A stretch of DNA of 64,000 bases from contig NZ_QWDM01000003.1 in assembly GCF_003996965.1 (NCBI RefSeq), positions 124,001 to 188,000 on the forward strand. Reading direction: 5' to 3'. The position numbers were made by a program, and so were the translations under genes. The number at the start of each line of letters is the position of its first letter. Position 1 is the first letter of the stretch. Shown here one piece after another: positions 1 to 8,664 of the stretch. The stretch is from Flavobacterium cupreum. GTDB taxonomy: Bacteria; Bacteroidota; Bacteroidia; Flavobacteriales; Flavobacteriaceae. The notes beneath the pieces are model-generated. The model saw only the letters and a list, made by a program, of their open reading frames with translations. It did no database searches and was not told where the DNA came from.

Positions 1-2
1 TG

Positions 3-668
3 GTCGATATTAGTAAATTTAGTAAATTAGAATACTTTCAGCTAATAGGAATGGTTAGCAATGGAGAAATACCTTTCACTGAGTTGGATAAATTAAAAGA
101 GGTCGATTTAAATTATCAAGATAAAACCTGCAAGCAGATATTCGATCAACAGAGTGTTGAATATCTAGATCTTAGTTATTACAAGAGCAGGTCTGGTACT
201 GAGTTGACCCGATTAAAAAATCTAAAACAGCTAAACTTAAATCACGCCGTCTTTCCTAATTTGGAGTTTTTATCCGATATGCGTGAAATGAAGAAATTAA
301 GTATTAGCTACAACCCTAAACTTACCCGAATAGAACAGCTTGGCGCAACTAAAGAAACATTAAAATCATTTGGCGTTCAGAATTGCAAAAAAATAAGAGA
401 CTGGCATGTTTTGCAAGAAATGAAACAGCTTGAATTTATCTATATTGAGAATTGCGGAGAAATTGAAACGCTCGAATTTTTAAATGAACTCCCAAACTTA
501 AGAGGCTTATACATCATCGGAACGACTAAAGTACTAGATGGCAAACTAAAGAAAATCATTAACAAAGAAAGCGTAGAAAAAATAAACATCGCCATAGGGA
601 AAAATTATGACATCACAAGAGACGATGTAAGAAAATTCGATTTTATTCCCGCTATAAAAGTTAATTAA
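3..668 (+). CDS. Leucine-rich-repeat-like protein, 5' end cut by window edge
   Basis: The reading frame is open back to base 3 without a stop, so the Met at 51 is probably internal and the gene begins left of the window. The visible ~221 residues show irregular repeats of 20-25 residues of the LxxLxLxxN type, for example LKNLKQLNLN, LEYLDLSY-like and LPNLRGLYIIG segments, as in bacterial leucine-rich-repeat proteins. There is no signal peptide or membrane segment in the visible part. Such proteins mediate protein-protein contacts. Next to toxin and immunity debris it could be an immunity protein of a polymorphic-toxin locus, but that is inference from position only. Confidence 0.7.
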   Translation, partial: VDISKFSKLEYFQLIGMVSNGEIPFTELDKLKEVDLNYQDKTCKQIFDQQSVEYLDLSYYKSRSGTELTRLKNLKQLNLNHAVFPNLEFLSDMREMKKLSISYNPKLTRIEQLGATKETLKSFGVQNCKKIRDWHVLQEMKQLEFIYIENCGEIETLEFLNELPNLRGLYIIGTTKVLDGKLKKIINKESVEKINIAIGKNYDITRDDVRKFDFIPAIKVN

Positions 669-792
669 CTGTCAATAGCTCAACCCGATAAGCGCCGCTG
701 AACCGGCAGTGCGCGTACCGTTGCTCTGGGAGTACGCCTTTGGTGGCAGCAGTGTGTGGACTACCCCCGCTCCGGTAGACATTTACCGACCC
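669..792. other. GC-rich fragment, possible gene remnant
   Basis: A short stretch clearly richer in G+C than its surroundings sits between the LRR gene and repeat copy 1. On the + strand one frame is open across it (from about 678 into the repeat) without a start codon. It contains VPLLWEYAFGG, which loosely resembles the PLxxExAFGG motif of DUF2169 proteins of contractile-secretion loci. The stretch is too short to assign, so I treat it as a decayed fragment left by rearrangement. Confidence 0.3.
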
Positions 793-1165
793 CTAAGCTC
801 TCCGAAGTCTTCCCACAAAAAGCTGCGCAAACGTCTCTAGACTTTGCGCCCGTAACGATGAGCCAAGCAGTATAATCAACAAAAAAGCAACTCATTACCG
901 GGTTGCTTTTTTCATGCCCCAACTTTCATTTATAATCATTGTAGTGTTATTGTGTGCCTTTTTTTTCGTTTACTGGAAAATATCGATCATCACTAAACGC
1001 TACTAAGCCAGCTATAGCTATTGTCTGCCAATTATTTCAAAAAAGTACCACTTATAACTTTCCAAACTTGTTCTCTATTATCCTGAATTATTTTTGCATT
1101 TAACATTACAGCAGTAAAAGCTGAGAAATAAAAATAAATATTATGATAGAAACAAAAGACTTTAG
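793..1165 (+). repeat. Long direct repeat, copy 1 (~370 bp)
   Basis: This segment is almost identical to 2089-2455. It contains a hairpin with arms at 825-835 and 839-849, a Rho-independent-type terminator (881-912), about 230 bp of AT-rich leader, and the first codons (MIETKDFS) of a gene. Its first ~120 bp recur at 14290-14407 (direct) and 13497-13605 (inverted). The unit therefore carries a complete gene front end (terminator of the gene before, leader and start codon), suited to moving or duplicating immunity-type genes by homologous recombination. Confidence 0.85.
881..912 (+). terminator. Rho-independent-type terminator in repeat copy 1
   Basis: An 11-bp stem (arms 881-891 and 902-912), a 10-base loop and a run of T. 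The repeat copy at 2174-2206 lacks one C in the left arm, which weakens that stem. Confidence 0.7.
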
Positions 1166-1493
1166 CAATCAGTTCCTCGGCTACAATATAGTAGACTGTG
1201 AAGTAAGGACCAAGGACATATTCTACTTTATTGCCCGTGAAGACTGTACACAATGGAGTGACTGGGAGGATACTGGAAGTTACCCTAGCACAGCCGATTT
1301 AACAGTTCGCGTTATAGCAAATTTCAGATCTTACCCCAAAGATACACAGTGGAGCCATACAGCTCTGGAAGGTCTCGACCTCTGTTGCGCAGGAATATCA
1401 AGAAGCCCGAAAGAGCAGCGGTGGTGCCCCCGGAAGAGAAGGAAAACTAAATGGATCAACAGGGAAAACCTGTTAATAATTGGTGGACTTTAA
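1143..1493 (+). pseudogene. 5' fragment of an immunity-like gene
   Basis: The first ~28 residues (MIETKDFSNQFLGYNIVDC...) match those of 2437-2628, and the two copies share leader DNA, so they are paralogues. The frame reads sensibly to about residue 90. It then runs into a GC-rich stretch where all three + frames are open and the predicted tail becomes very basic (around WCPRKRRKTKW), typical of out-of-frame translation. I read this as the front part of a cytoplasmic protein whose 3' part was lost in a rearrangement. Family unknown; Trp- and aromatic-rich segments could be beta-propeller-like. It may be a leftover immunity gene. Confidence 0.45.
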
Positions 1494-1504
1494 ATAGGCG
1501 ATAT

Positions 1505-1843
1505 ATGCTAAATAAAAATAGTCAGTATAGCTTGATAGATATAATTTCCAATATGAAGAAATTGGATTCACGGGATGATAATTTCTGTTTGTACGGTGAG
1601 ACTGATGACAGATTAAGAGCGGATGGAATCTATTATATAGCAGACTACCCTGATGTTGATGACAATGATAAAGAAGTATATCCGCAAATAGTACAGTCTA
1701 AAAAATTGCATTATTTGTATTCAGGGGAACAATTTGCAGATGTTGTAGATTCAGTTCTTGAACAAAATCAATCAGCTTCACTTGATGAGTTTGTGAAAGC
1801 ATTAAATTACTATTCTGCTAATGATGATTTTCTTGATTTTTAA
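1505..1843 (+). CDS. Small cytoplasmic protein, likely immunity protein
   Basis: A 112-residue acidic protein starting MLNKNSQYSLIDII. An upstream ATG at 1451 is in frame, but its first 18 codons overlap the GC-rich junction and look non-native, so I chose 1505. There is no signal peptide or membrane segment. The pattern (short N-terminal helix, LYGETDDRL, YYIADYP, then LYSGEQFADVVDSVL and a helical acidic tail) resembles small single-domain immunity proteins found behind toxin tips, possibly the DUF7716 group; that family guess is from memory. It sits between toxin-like debris and a terminator at 1853, as expected for an orphan immunity gene. Confidence 0.55.
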   Translation: MLNKNSQYSLIDIISNMKKLDSRDDNFCLYGETDDRLRADGIYYIADYPDVDDNDKEVYPQIVQSKKLHYLYSGEQFADVVDSVLEQNQSASLDEFVKALNYYSANDDFLDF

Positions 1844-1852
1844 TTTTATGGA

Positions 1853-1888
1853 GTTGGAAAAACTTTCGTAGATTTTTCCAACTTTTTT
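1853..1888 (+). terminator. Rho-independent-type terminator
   Basis: A perfect 10-bp stem (1853-1862 with 1873-1882) followed by six T, 10 bases after the stop of the immunity-like gene. Confidence 0.8.
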
Positions 1889-1904
1889 ACTTCCAGCTTC
1901 ATGC

Positions 1905-2088
1905 TAACATATTTTTCAGATTAAACCGCCATCTCCCGAAGCGCCGCCTTCCCCGGAGCGCCGCATCAGTGGCGCTCTTAATACACTGGTTCGCCAGCTT
2001 AATATCCCGCCAGATACAGCTCACCGCTATCCCGTATCCAGTCCACGCCAATATGGGGATGAAGAACATCCACGTGTAATAATAACCT
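1905..2088. other. GC-rich fragment abutting repeat copy 2
   Basis: A second GC-rich islet in AT-rich DNA. On the + strand one frame is open across it without a start (ending at a TAA near 2088). On the - strand another frame is open and encodes a hydrophobic stretch (MFFIPILAWTGYGIAV). Neither resembles a family I can name. Its right edge meets the repeat at the same repeat base as the first GC-rich islet meets copy 1, so both mark recombination junctions. Confidence 0.35.
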
Positions 2089-2455
2089 AAGCTCTCCGAA
2101 GTCTTCCCACAAAAAGCTGCGCAAACGTCTCTAGACTTTGCGCCCGTAACGATGAGCCAAGCAGTATATTCAACAAAAAAGAACTCATTACCGGGTTGCT
2201 TTTTTCATGCCCCAACTTTCATTTATAATCATTGTAGTGTTATTGTGTGCCTTTTTTTTCGTTTACTGGAAAATATCGATCATCACTAAACGCTACTAAG
2301 CCAGCTATAGCTCTTGTCTGCCAATTATTTCAAAAAAGCACCACTTATAACTTTCCAAACTTGCTGCCTATTATCATGAATTATTTTTGCATTTAACATT
2401 ACAGCAGTAAAAGCTGGGAAATAAAAATAAAATATTATGATAGAAACAAAAGACT
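2089..2455 (+). repeat. Long direct repeat, copy 2 (~370 bp)
   Basis: Near-identical to 793-1165 with only scattered differences (for example one missing C in the terminator arm near 2181). It again ends with the start codon and first codons of the MIETKDFS gene at 2437. Between the two copies lies about 0.9 kb including the immunity-like gene, so recombination between copies could delete or amplify that module. Confidence 0.85.
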
Positions 2456-2628
2456 TTTCAAAACGCTTTGTAGGCTATAACATCGTTGATTGCGCGGTAA
2501 GAAGGCGTGATTTCTTCTATGGTAAAAATGGGGCTGCTAAGAAAAGTATCGGGCTTATAGAGTTAAAAAAAGGCACTATGCAGCTACCTGCATTAATTCT
2601 AATTTCAAAATATCAATATCTGAAGTAA
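2437..2628 (+). pseudogene. 5' fragment paralogous to 1143-1493
   Basis: MIETKDFSKRFVGYNIVDC is followed by nine more residues alignable to the first copy. After FFY the sequence changes to an unrelated lysine-rich tail and stops at 63 residues. The shared leader and start with a different ending show a truncated or fused gene front. It is unlikely to make a functional protein unless the short form is itself used. Confidence 0.45.
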
Positions 2629-2797
2629 TAAAATCATTTTTACTTGTCTTTTTCAACTTATTTAAATCAAAATAACTTAATACACTGTCTTACATTACAT
2701 TGTATTTGTTAAGAAGTTTTTAACAGAAAACCCGTAAACGACTTGTTAAACTGATATGTAATTTATACTATTGCTGAAATTATCTTAAGAAATAAAA

Positions 2798-3331
2798 ATG
2801 AAAAAAATTCCTTTATACATAGCAGTTCTTGCTGTTGTTTTAAGTATTATCTCCATCTATTTTGCAAAATCAAGCTCACAATTAGTGTATGTAGATGTAA
2901 ACAAATTAATTACAGGTTACAGTAAAACAAAAATAGCGAAAGCTGAGTTTGATAAAAAAGCTAATTTAATGAAAGCGAATGTTGATTCTTTAGTGAGCAA
3001 TTGGCAAAATGAATTAAAAAACTACGAAAAAGAAAGAGCTAGCTTGTCTCCAAAAGAATTAAAATTGAAACAGGAGTTGTTGTCTAACAAACAGCAGCAA
3101 ATAAATGGCTATCAGGAAGCCATTCAGAAAAAAATTCAGGAAGAAGACAAAAAAGTAACACAAACCGTAATTAATGATATCAATGATTATATCAAAGAAT
3201 ACGGAAAAGAGCACAACTACAAAATCATATTTGGAGCCAGTGGTGGAGGAAACATCATGTATGCAGATGACTCGACAGACTTAACTGAAGAAGTTTTAAA
3301 AGGCCTTAATGCAGAATATGATAAAAAATAA
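2798..3331 (+). CDS. OmpH/Skp-like periplasmic chaperone-type protein
   Basis: A 177-residue protein with an N-terminal hydrophobic segment (about residues 5-24), which is a signal anchor or signal peptide. The OmpH-typical start of the mature part (LVYVDVNKLITGYSK) follows, then a long charged coiled coil (about 45-135) and a short C-terminal beta part (NYKIIFGASGGGNIMYAD). Skp/OmpH proteins form trimeric clamps that hold unfolded exported proteins in the periplasm. Here it is not in the usual bamA-ompH context. It is the first gene of a run leading to two giant exported proteins, so a dedicated chaperone for them is a reasonable inference. Confidence 0.85.
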   Translation: MKKIPLYIAVLAVVLSIISIYFAKSSSQLVYVDVNKLITGYSKTKIAKAEFDKKANLMKANVDSLVSNWQNELKNYEKERASLSPKELKLKQELLSNKQQQINGYQEAIQKKIQEEDKKVTQTVINDINDYIKEYGKEHNYKIIFGASGGGNIMYADDSTDLTEEVLKGLNAEYDKK

Positions 3332-3920
3332 TTACCTATTACTTATTCTAATACTACTCATTTCCTCTTGTAACAAAAAATTTGATACACAAGAGGAAAT
3401 GAACATTTATATTAGTGAAGAAGACAACGGTTACCACTATAAAAAAACCGTTGCCGATGTTGATTTTGTTTTACAATACAGACCCACCGATCTTTTGGTA
3501 AAACAAGAACTGGGAGATAACACTGACCCTGCAAAAGTGGAGAAATTTCGAAAACATTACAGCCAGTACCTGTATTTTAATCTCTCTATGTCAAAAAACA
3601 ACCAGGAACTATTGAATGGTGTTGCTCAGGATAAAGCAAAATTCGGACAAATGGTCAATGAATTAGCTTTTGGTATGGAGGAAAAACTACATGTTTACAC
3701 TCCCACAAAAGACACCCTTGCCCTGGCCGATTTTATTTACCCCCGAATGTATGGTATGAGTAATTCAACCTCTATAATGATTGTGTATCCCAGAGATTCT
3801 AAATACATGAAACAAGAGTATCTCAATTTTGTTATTGAAGATTTAGGTCTCGATACTGGAGATATCAAATTCAAATTAAACACCAAAGCCTTAACAAACG
3901 AACCTCAGTTACGTTTTTAA
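3309..3920 (+). CDS. Lipoprotein of toxin-export cassette, unknown function
   Basis: A 203-residue protein overlapping the end of the OmpH-like gene by 23 bases; the Met at 3318 is an equally good start. A hydrophobic signal (LLLILILLISSC) ends in a lipobox, so the protein is probably lipidated. The mature part has aromatic-rich segments (DVDFVLQYRPTDLLVKQEL, HYSQYLYFNLSMSKN) and no family I recognise. Overlap with the chaperone gene and a 10-base gap to the SpvB-like gene indicate one transcript, so it probably helps in export or surface anchoring of the giant proteins. Confidence 0.75.
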   Translation: MQNMIKNNYLLLILILLISSCNKKFDTQEEMNIYISEEDNGYHYKKTVADVDFVLQYRPTDLLVKQELGDNTDPAKVEKFRKHYSQYLYFNLSMSKNNQELLNGVAQDKAKFGQMVNELAFGMEEKLHVYTPTKDTLALADFIYPRMYGMSNSTSIMIVYPRDSKYMKQEYLNFVIEDLGLDTGDIKFKLNTKALTNEPQLRF

Positions 3921-3930
3921 AACCACTACT

Positions 3931-5388
3931 ATGACCAAATATCAAAAGCGCCATCGTATTATTGCCACTTTTTTCTTGTTGATTTTTTTTCCGACTTTAT
4001 TGCCTAATAATTTGTTTGCTTCTAATAATGGACCAGTTGCACCTGAAGCTTCTAGTTTTGAGCCCATAGATGCAACTGATATGGTGAACTTAATTTCTGG
4101 AGATATGTCTTATGTTTTACCTCTTCTAAATATTCCGAGTCCAGAAGGCGGGTATCCACTAACTTTATCGAACCATGCAGGAATTGCAATGGATCAAGAG
4201 GCTTCATGGGTAGGCTTAGGATGGAGTTTAAATCCAGGTGCTATAAATCGTGGCGTGACTGGTGTGCCAGACGATTGGAAAAGAGCTAAAGTAAATCAAA
4301 TTACATACGATGAGGGAGGTGTAAGCAATTCTTATTCTGGAAGTGTTTCCATTGGCTGGGGATCCAATGGTGCTTCTGTAGGACTATATGGTTCTTATAC
4401 CGAAAACAAATCATTTGGGGGACCAAACTCATATAGTACAGACGGTGGAATACTAGCTAGCTTCGCTGGAATTACTGCAAGTGTAGGAACAAATGGCTCA
4501 AATGTAGGTATTGGCGGTTATGGTATAAATGCAAATGTAGGTACAAATGGTGCAAGTGTAGGGATTAATTCATATGGCGCAGACGTAAGTATTAATCAAA
4601 GTTTTAAAAATAGTAATACAAGCTATTCAGCTGATTTAAATGTGGGATATGGCACTGAAATTTCATTTAATTCAAAAAGTGGATTATCCGGATCAGTTAT
4701 TGGTCAGGGATTTACACTTTCTGGTAATAATTATGGAAGAGGAAATATAACTACAAGTACTTCAGGCTTTACTGTGCCAATACAAATTTATGCAGTTAAT
4801 TTAACATTCGGTTATTCAAGAACACGCTATTGGACTTACGATAAGAAACCTGCAGGATATGAAGGCTCATTGTATTCCGGTGATATGGAAAGTTTAGAAG
4901 AGAACACAAATTTTTATGGATTAAATGCTTCCGATTCCTATAGTTCAATATACAAACAAGAATCTGAAAATCAATCATTTGACGACAATTTATCATTTAT
5001 TGCCTATGATTATTATTCTGTATCTGGTCAGGGAATTTCGGGCTCATTTAGGCCTGGTATTTTTGAAAATGGAAGTTTAAAAAATAATACTAAAAGCGCC
5101 ACATCATCTGATAATACATCTATAAGCTACAAAGTAGGCACTAACAGGAAATTCACAAAAACTATTGACAATGATAGTAACGATATACATTTTTATTTTG
5201 ACAATGAACCTTCTTCTTTTTTAAAAATAAGTTCAGATAACTGGGCATTCGGTCCATTTCCTCCAACCACACTGCCGGAAAATTACTCCGATTCTAGTAC
5301 TTTTAGTAATTTAGTTTATATAGATGGTAAAGTTTATAATGGCTATAATCCAGATACAAAACGAAAAAGAACTGGTAATTACATCTAA
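3931..5388 (+). CDS. N-terminal part of the SpvB-like protein (before the stop)
   Basis: 485 residues with an N-terminal signal peptide. The SpvB-like barrel-forming segment is followed by a glycine/asparagine-rich repetitive region with recurring units such as SVGTNGSNVGIGG and NVGTNGASVGI. If translated alone, a secreted fragment would lack the C-terminal YD part and probably would not form a shell with the RHS partner. Confidence 0.6.
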   Translation: MTKYQKRHRIIATFFLLIFFPTLLPNNLFASNNGPVAPEASSFEPIDATDMVNLISGDMSYVLPLLNIPSPEGGYPLTLSNHAGIAMDQEASWVGLGWSLNPGAINRGVTGVPDDWKRAKVNQITYDEGGVSNSYSGSVSIGWGSNGASVGLYGSYTENKSFGGPNSYSTDGGILASFAGITASVGTNGSNVGIGGYGINANVGTNGASVGINSYGADVSINQSFKNSNTSYSADLNVGYGTEISFNSKSGLSGSVIGQGFTLSGNNYGRGNITTSTSGFTVPIQIYAVNLTFGYSRTRYWTYDKKPAGYEGSLYSGDMESLEENTNFYGLNASDSYSSIYKQESENQSFDDNLSFIAYDYYSVSGQGISGSFRPGIFENGSLKNNTKSATSSDNTSISYKVGTNRKFTKTIDNDSNDIHFYFDNEPSSFLKISSDNWAFGPFPPTTLPENYSDSSTFSNLVYIDGKVYNGYNPDTKRKRTGNYI

Positions 5389-5934
5389 ACTTTTACAAAT
5401 AAAGAGATTATTTCTTCGAATAATTCTATAATTATTAATCCTGAAAACTACGACAGAAGTTCTGCACCTGAAGATGGAATAGGAGCCTTTAAAATTACAT
5501 CACTTGACGGTAAAGTTTATCACTATTCATTACCAGTATATCAAAAAGAGCAATTTACCCGAGGCACTAACCTCGATTTTGATATTAATTCGAAGTTTTA
5601 CGAGAAGCAACAATTAACACCATATGCAACTCATTGGCTTTTAACTGCAATTACAGGACCTGACTACATTGACACTAATTTAAATAACAAAGTCGATCAA
5701 GAGGACTCTGGTTATTGGACTTCATTTGATTATGGAAAATGGAGTGACGGTTATGTCTGGTCAACTCCACTAAAAAATGATGGAGTAACGAAATCTTACA
5801 GTTGGGGAATTAAAGAAGTTTATTATCTGGATAAAATTAAAACCAGAACTCATACCGCATTATTTATTAAGGAAGAAAGAAGTGATGATCTATCTTACAG
5901 CCTTCAAGTTGGTAATAATGAAAATGATTTACAA

Positions 5935-8610
5935 ATGACGGGAGTAAGGTCAAGAAACTTAATTGTAGGAAAAAATGGATATAAATATTATGATGGTTTT
6001 TATGAACTGAATGTTCCTGTATCTTCTCCTCCCGCTTATTGGTACATGGATGCACAATGGGGACAATTTATAAAATTTAATACACACAAATCCTTACGAC
6101 TAAGCAAAATATTACTACTTAAAAATGAAAATTCTAATCTATCAAAAAGTGCAGGAACTCCTACTCCTTCAAACTTTAAAGGACAGATTAAATTCGTAGA
6201 TTTTTTTCATGAAGTAAATCTTTTTAATGGGGCGGCATATAGAAATAATACAGTTGTAGGAGCAAATAAAACATGGTATGGCGAATATTATAATAATGTT
6301 TATGATTCTCAAGATCTATCAGGAAAAGACTTAGAACAAAAAGCAATAAAAACCATAATCTTTGATTACGCTTTAAATACTAACTCATTAGCCAAAAATG
6401 CCCCAAATTTAGAAAGTACAAATTATGGTAGGTTAACTTTAAATTCAGTACAATTTCTTGGTAAAGAAAGTAGTAAAATTATTCCACCATATAAGTTCAG
6501 CTACATCAATACAGCTAACTACGATGCTTCAAAAGAAGATAATTGGGGATATTATAAAGATAATCCATCTATGTGGAGTTTAAACAAAATAATAACTCCT
6601 TTAGGGGCAGAAATTTCGATAACTTATGAATCTGATGATTTTGATAAAGAAGCTGTGTCTGCTCAGTCAACAGTATTATCAACCAGCGATAAAAATAGTG
6701 GTGGAATTAGAGTTAGAGAAATCTCTGTAAAGGAAAATTCAGTAGTAAAAAGCTCGATAAAATACTTTTACAATATTCCCGGTTTTGCAGAAAACAAAGG
6801 AGATATTAATTACAAATCATCTGGAATAACATCATATATGCCTTCCAAAACATTCAAAGAAGTTAAGTATTTGTCTGAACTTCCTTCTCCGGGGGTTCTC
6901 TACGAATATGTAACAGTGAAAAATTATTCGACAGACAATAAATTGGGAAGTGTCCAGGAATATAATTTTAATGTTTTAACACCAGATATAGCATCAGTTG
7001 CTACAAGTCTTAAGATTCCTAACATTTTAGAAATTGAAAAATTGCAAAATTCACCATGGGGTGGCGCATCAAATGGAGAATCTTACGATTTAAATTTCAG
7101 TAGATTTAGTATTAAAGATATGACGGCTACAATCGGAAGATTGAAACAAGTAAAAACATTTAACAATGTTGGGCAGTTGCTTTTTAAAACACAAAATAGC
7201 TATAAAGACATATCAAACATTCGACAAGGAATTTCTGAAGAAACTTTTAGTATTTATAAAAGAGTAAATGACAATTCTAATTTAACATATCGTCTAGGGA
7301 GTACAAGTAAAATACGATTCCCGAATATATTAGAAAGTACCTCTGTTGCTCAAGGAGGGTATACTGCTACCACCTTTATAGATAAACTAAATTTTTTAAC
7401 AGGGGAAGTTTTAGAATCTCATTCTACTTCAAGTACAGGAAAATCAATTATGTCTAAAACTATTCCTGCCCATATAAAGTATCCTAAAATGGGTTCAAAG
7501 GCAGACGATATTACTTATAAAAACATGCTTTCTCAAACTGCTGCCAATTATTCTTACATTCTAAATAACGGTATTTGGAAAGAAACGAGTGTTGGTATAA
7601 CCACTTGGAATAACGTTTGGGCATATAAAGACATAACAGGATCAGTTGCAGAACCAACTGCAGATAAAGAAAAAATATGGAGAAAACATAAATCTTATAT
7701 TTGGAATGGTCCCAAAGATCCTGATGGTGTAGCCACTGGTTATGTTAGCACCAATGATACTGATGATGGTTTTATATGGGATCTTCCTGCTGGGGTAGGT
7801 GTTAATGTTGCACAACCCTCACAATGGAAACAAATCTCTGAAACCACCTTATATGATCATTTTTCTGCACCATTAGAAATGAAAGATATCAACGGAAATT
7901 ATAGTTCCTCAAAAAAAGGAGATAACGATAGTAAAATAATAACAACCGGTAATGCACGCTATGGCGAAATGTTTTTTGCCGGCGCAGAAAATATAAGTGG
8001 TACAGAAAACACTAGTGCTCCATCAACAAATTGGCTAGAACAAGGATTACAAATGATAAACGCCAGAAGAAGCACTACATATTTTCATACAGGAAAACGT
8101 TCGATAGAAGCGACAAATACATCATCGTTTGGCGTTCTTTTAAGTGGTACTCTTATTAATGGGATACCTCAGCATAAAGCGGGCAAATATAAAGTATCTG
8201 TTTGGGTCGAAAAAACTAATGCCGATAAAGCGCAACTAAAAGTAAATGGAACTGTTGTTAATTTCATGGCAAATAGTCCGTCTGCCGGAAATTGGATATT
8301 AAAGACCGCCTACATTGATGTTCCATCAGGAAATTGCACGGTATATTTAAGTTCAAATGATACAACAACCGTTTATTTTGATGATTTAATGTTACGTCCC
8401 TTAGCATCATCCATTGCCGGATATGTGTATAATGAATGGGATGAACTAACCTACATCATTGGAAATAATGGTTTAGCTACAAGATTTGAATATGATAAGG
8501 CTGGAAGATTAATCAAGACATATTCAGAAATCATTGATGATTTGCCAAATGGAATTACTGGCGGCTTTAAATTAGTCAAATCAAACACATATAACAATAA
8601 ATATTTATAA
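5935..8610 (+). CDS. C-terminal part of the SpvB-like protein (after the stop)
   Basis: 891 codons from the first in-frame ATG after the premature stop. There is no signal peptide at this Met and the frame is already open from 5389, so 5935 is unlikely to be a natural start. It contains SpvB/TcdB-type segments (YGRLTLNSVQFLG, YKFSYINTANYD, PLGAEISITYESDDF), a carbohydrate-binding-like stretch near the end, and a terminal YD-type unit (GLATRFEYDKAGRL). Confidence 0.55.
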   Translation: MTGVRSRNLIVGKNGYKYYDGFYELNVPVSSPPAYWYMDAQWGQFIKFNTHKSLRLSKILLLKNENSNLSKSAGTPTPSNFKGQIKFVDFFHEVNLFNGAAYRNNTVVGANKTWYGEYYNNVYDSQDLSGKDLEQKAIKTIIFDYALNTNSLAKNAPNLESTNYGRLTLNSVQFLGKESSKIIPPYKFSYINTANYDASKEDNWGYYKDNPSMWSLNKIITPLGAEISITYESDDFDKEAVSAQSTVLSTSDKNSGGIRVREISVKENSVVKSSIKYFYNIPGFAENKGDINYKSSGITSYMPSKTFKEVKYLSELPSPGVLYEYVTVKNYSTDNKLGSVQEYNFNVLTPDIASVATSLKIPNILEIEKLQNSPWGGASNGESYDLNFSRFSIKDMTATIGRLKQVKTFNNVGQLLFKTQNSYKDISNIRQGISEETFSIYKRVNDNSNLTYRLGSTSKIRFPNILESTSVAQGGYTATTFIDKLNFLTGEVLESHSTSSTGKSIMSKTIPAHIKYPKMGSKADDITYKNMLSQTAANYSYILNNGIWKETSVGITTWNNVWAYKDITGSVAEPTADKEKIWRKHKSYIWNGPKDPDGVATGYVSTNDTDDGFIWDLPAGVGVNVAQPSQWKQISETTLYDHFSAPLEMKDINGNYSSSKKGDNDSKIITTGNARYGEMFFAGAENISGTENTSAPSTNWLEQGLQMINARRSTTYFHTGKRSIEATNTSSFGVLLSGTLINGIPQHKAGKYKVSVWVEKTNADKAQLKVNGTVVNFMANSPSAGNWILKTAYIDVPSGNCTVYLSSNDTTTVYFDDLMLRPLASSIAGYVYNEWDELTYIIGNNGLATRFEYDKAGRLIKTYSEIIDDLPNGITGGFKLVKSNTYNNKYL

Positions 8611-8664
8611 AATAATAATTTTTTATAAATAAAAATATCAGAGTTATAAACCAATAGAAAATCG

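Larger units (their letters stand above)
3931..8610 (+). pseudogene. SpvB/TcB-like giant exoprotein gene with an in-frame stop
   Basis: One reading frame of 1560 codons runs from the ATG at 3931 to the TAA at 8608-8610 and is interrupted only by a TAA at 5386-5388. The frame before and after the stop is the same, and the intervening stretch to the next ATG (5935) continues to encode protein-like sequence. It has a signal peptide (to about residue 31) and an SpvB-like N-terminus with a GGYPLTLSNHAGI segment and ASWVGLGWSLNPGAI. A Gly/Asn/Ser-rich repetitive part covers about residues 115-290, and a YD-repeat-like beginning lies at the C-terminus. The layout resembles the B part of Tc/ABC toxins, whose RHS partner would be the next gene. 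A CAA-to-TAA change would explain the stop; readthrough or a sequencing error are alternatives. Confidence 0.75.
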
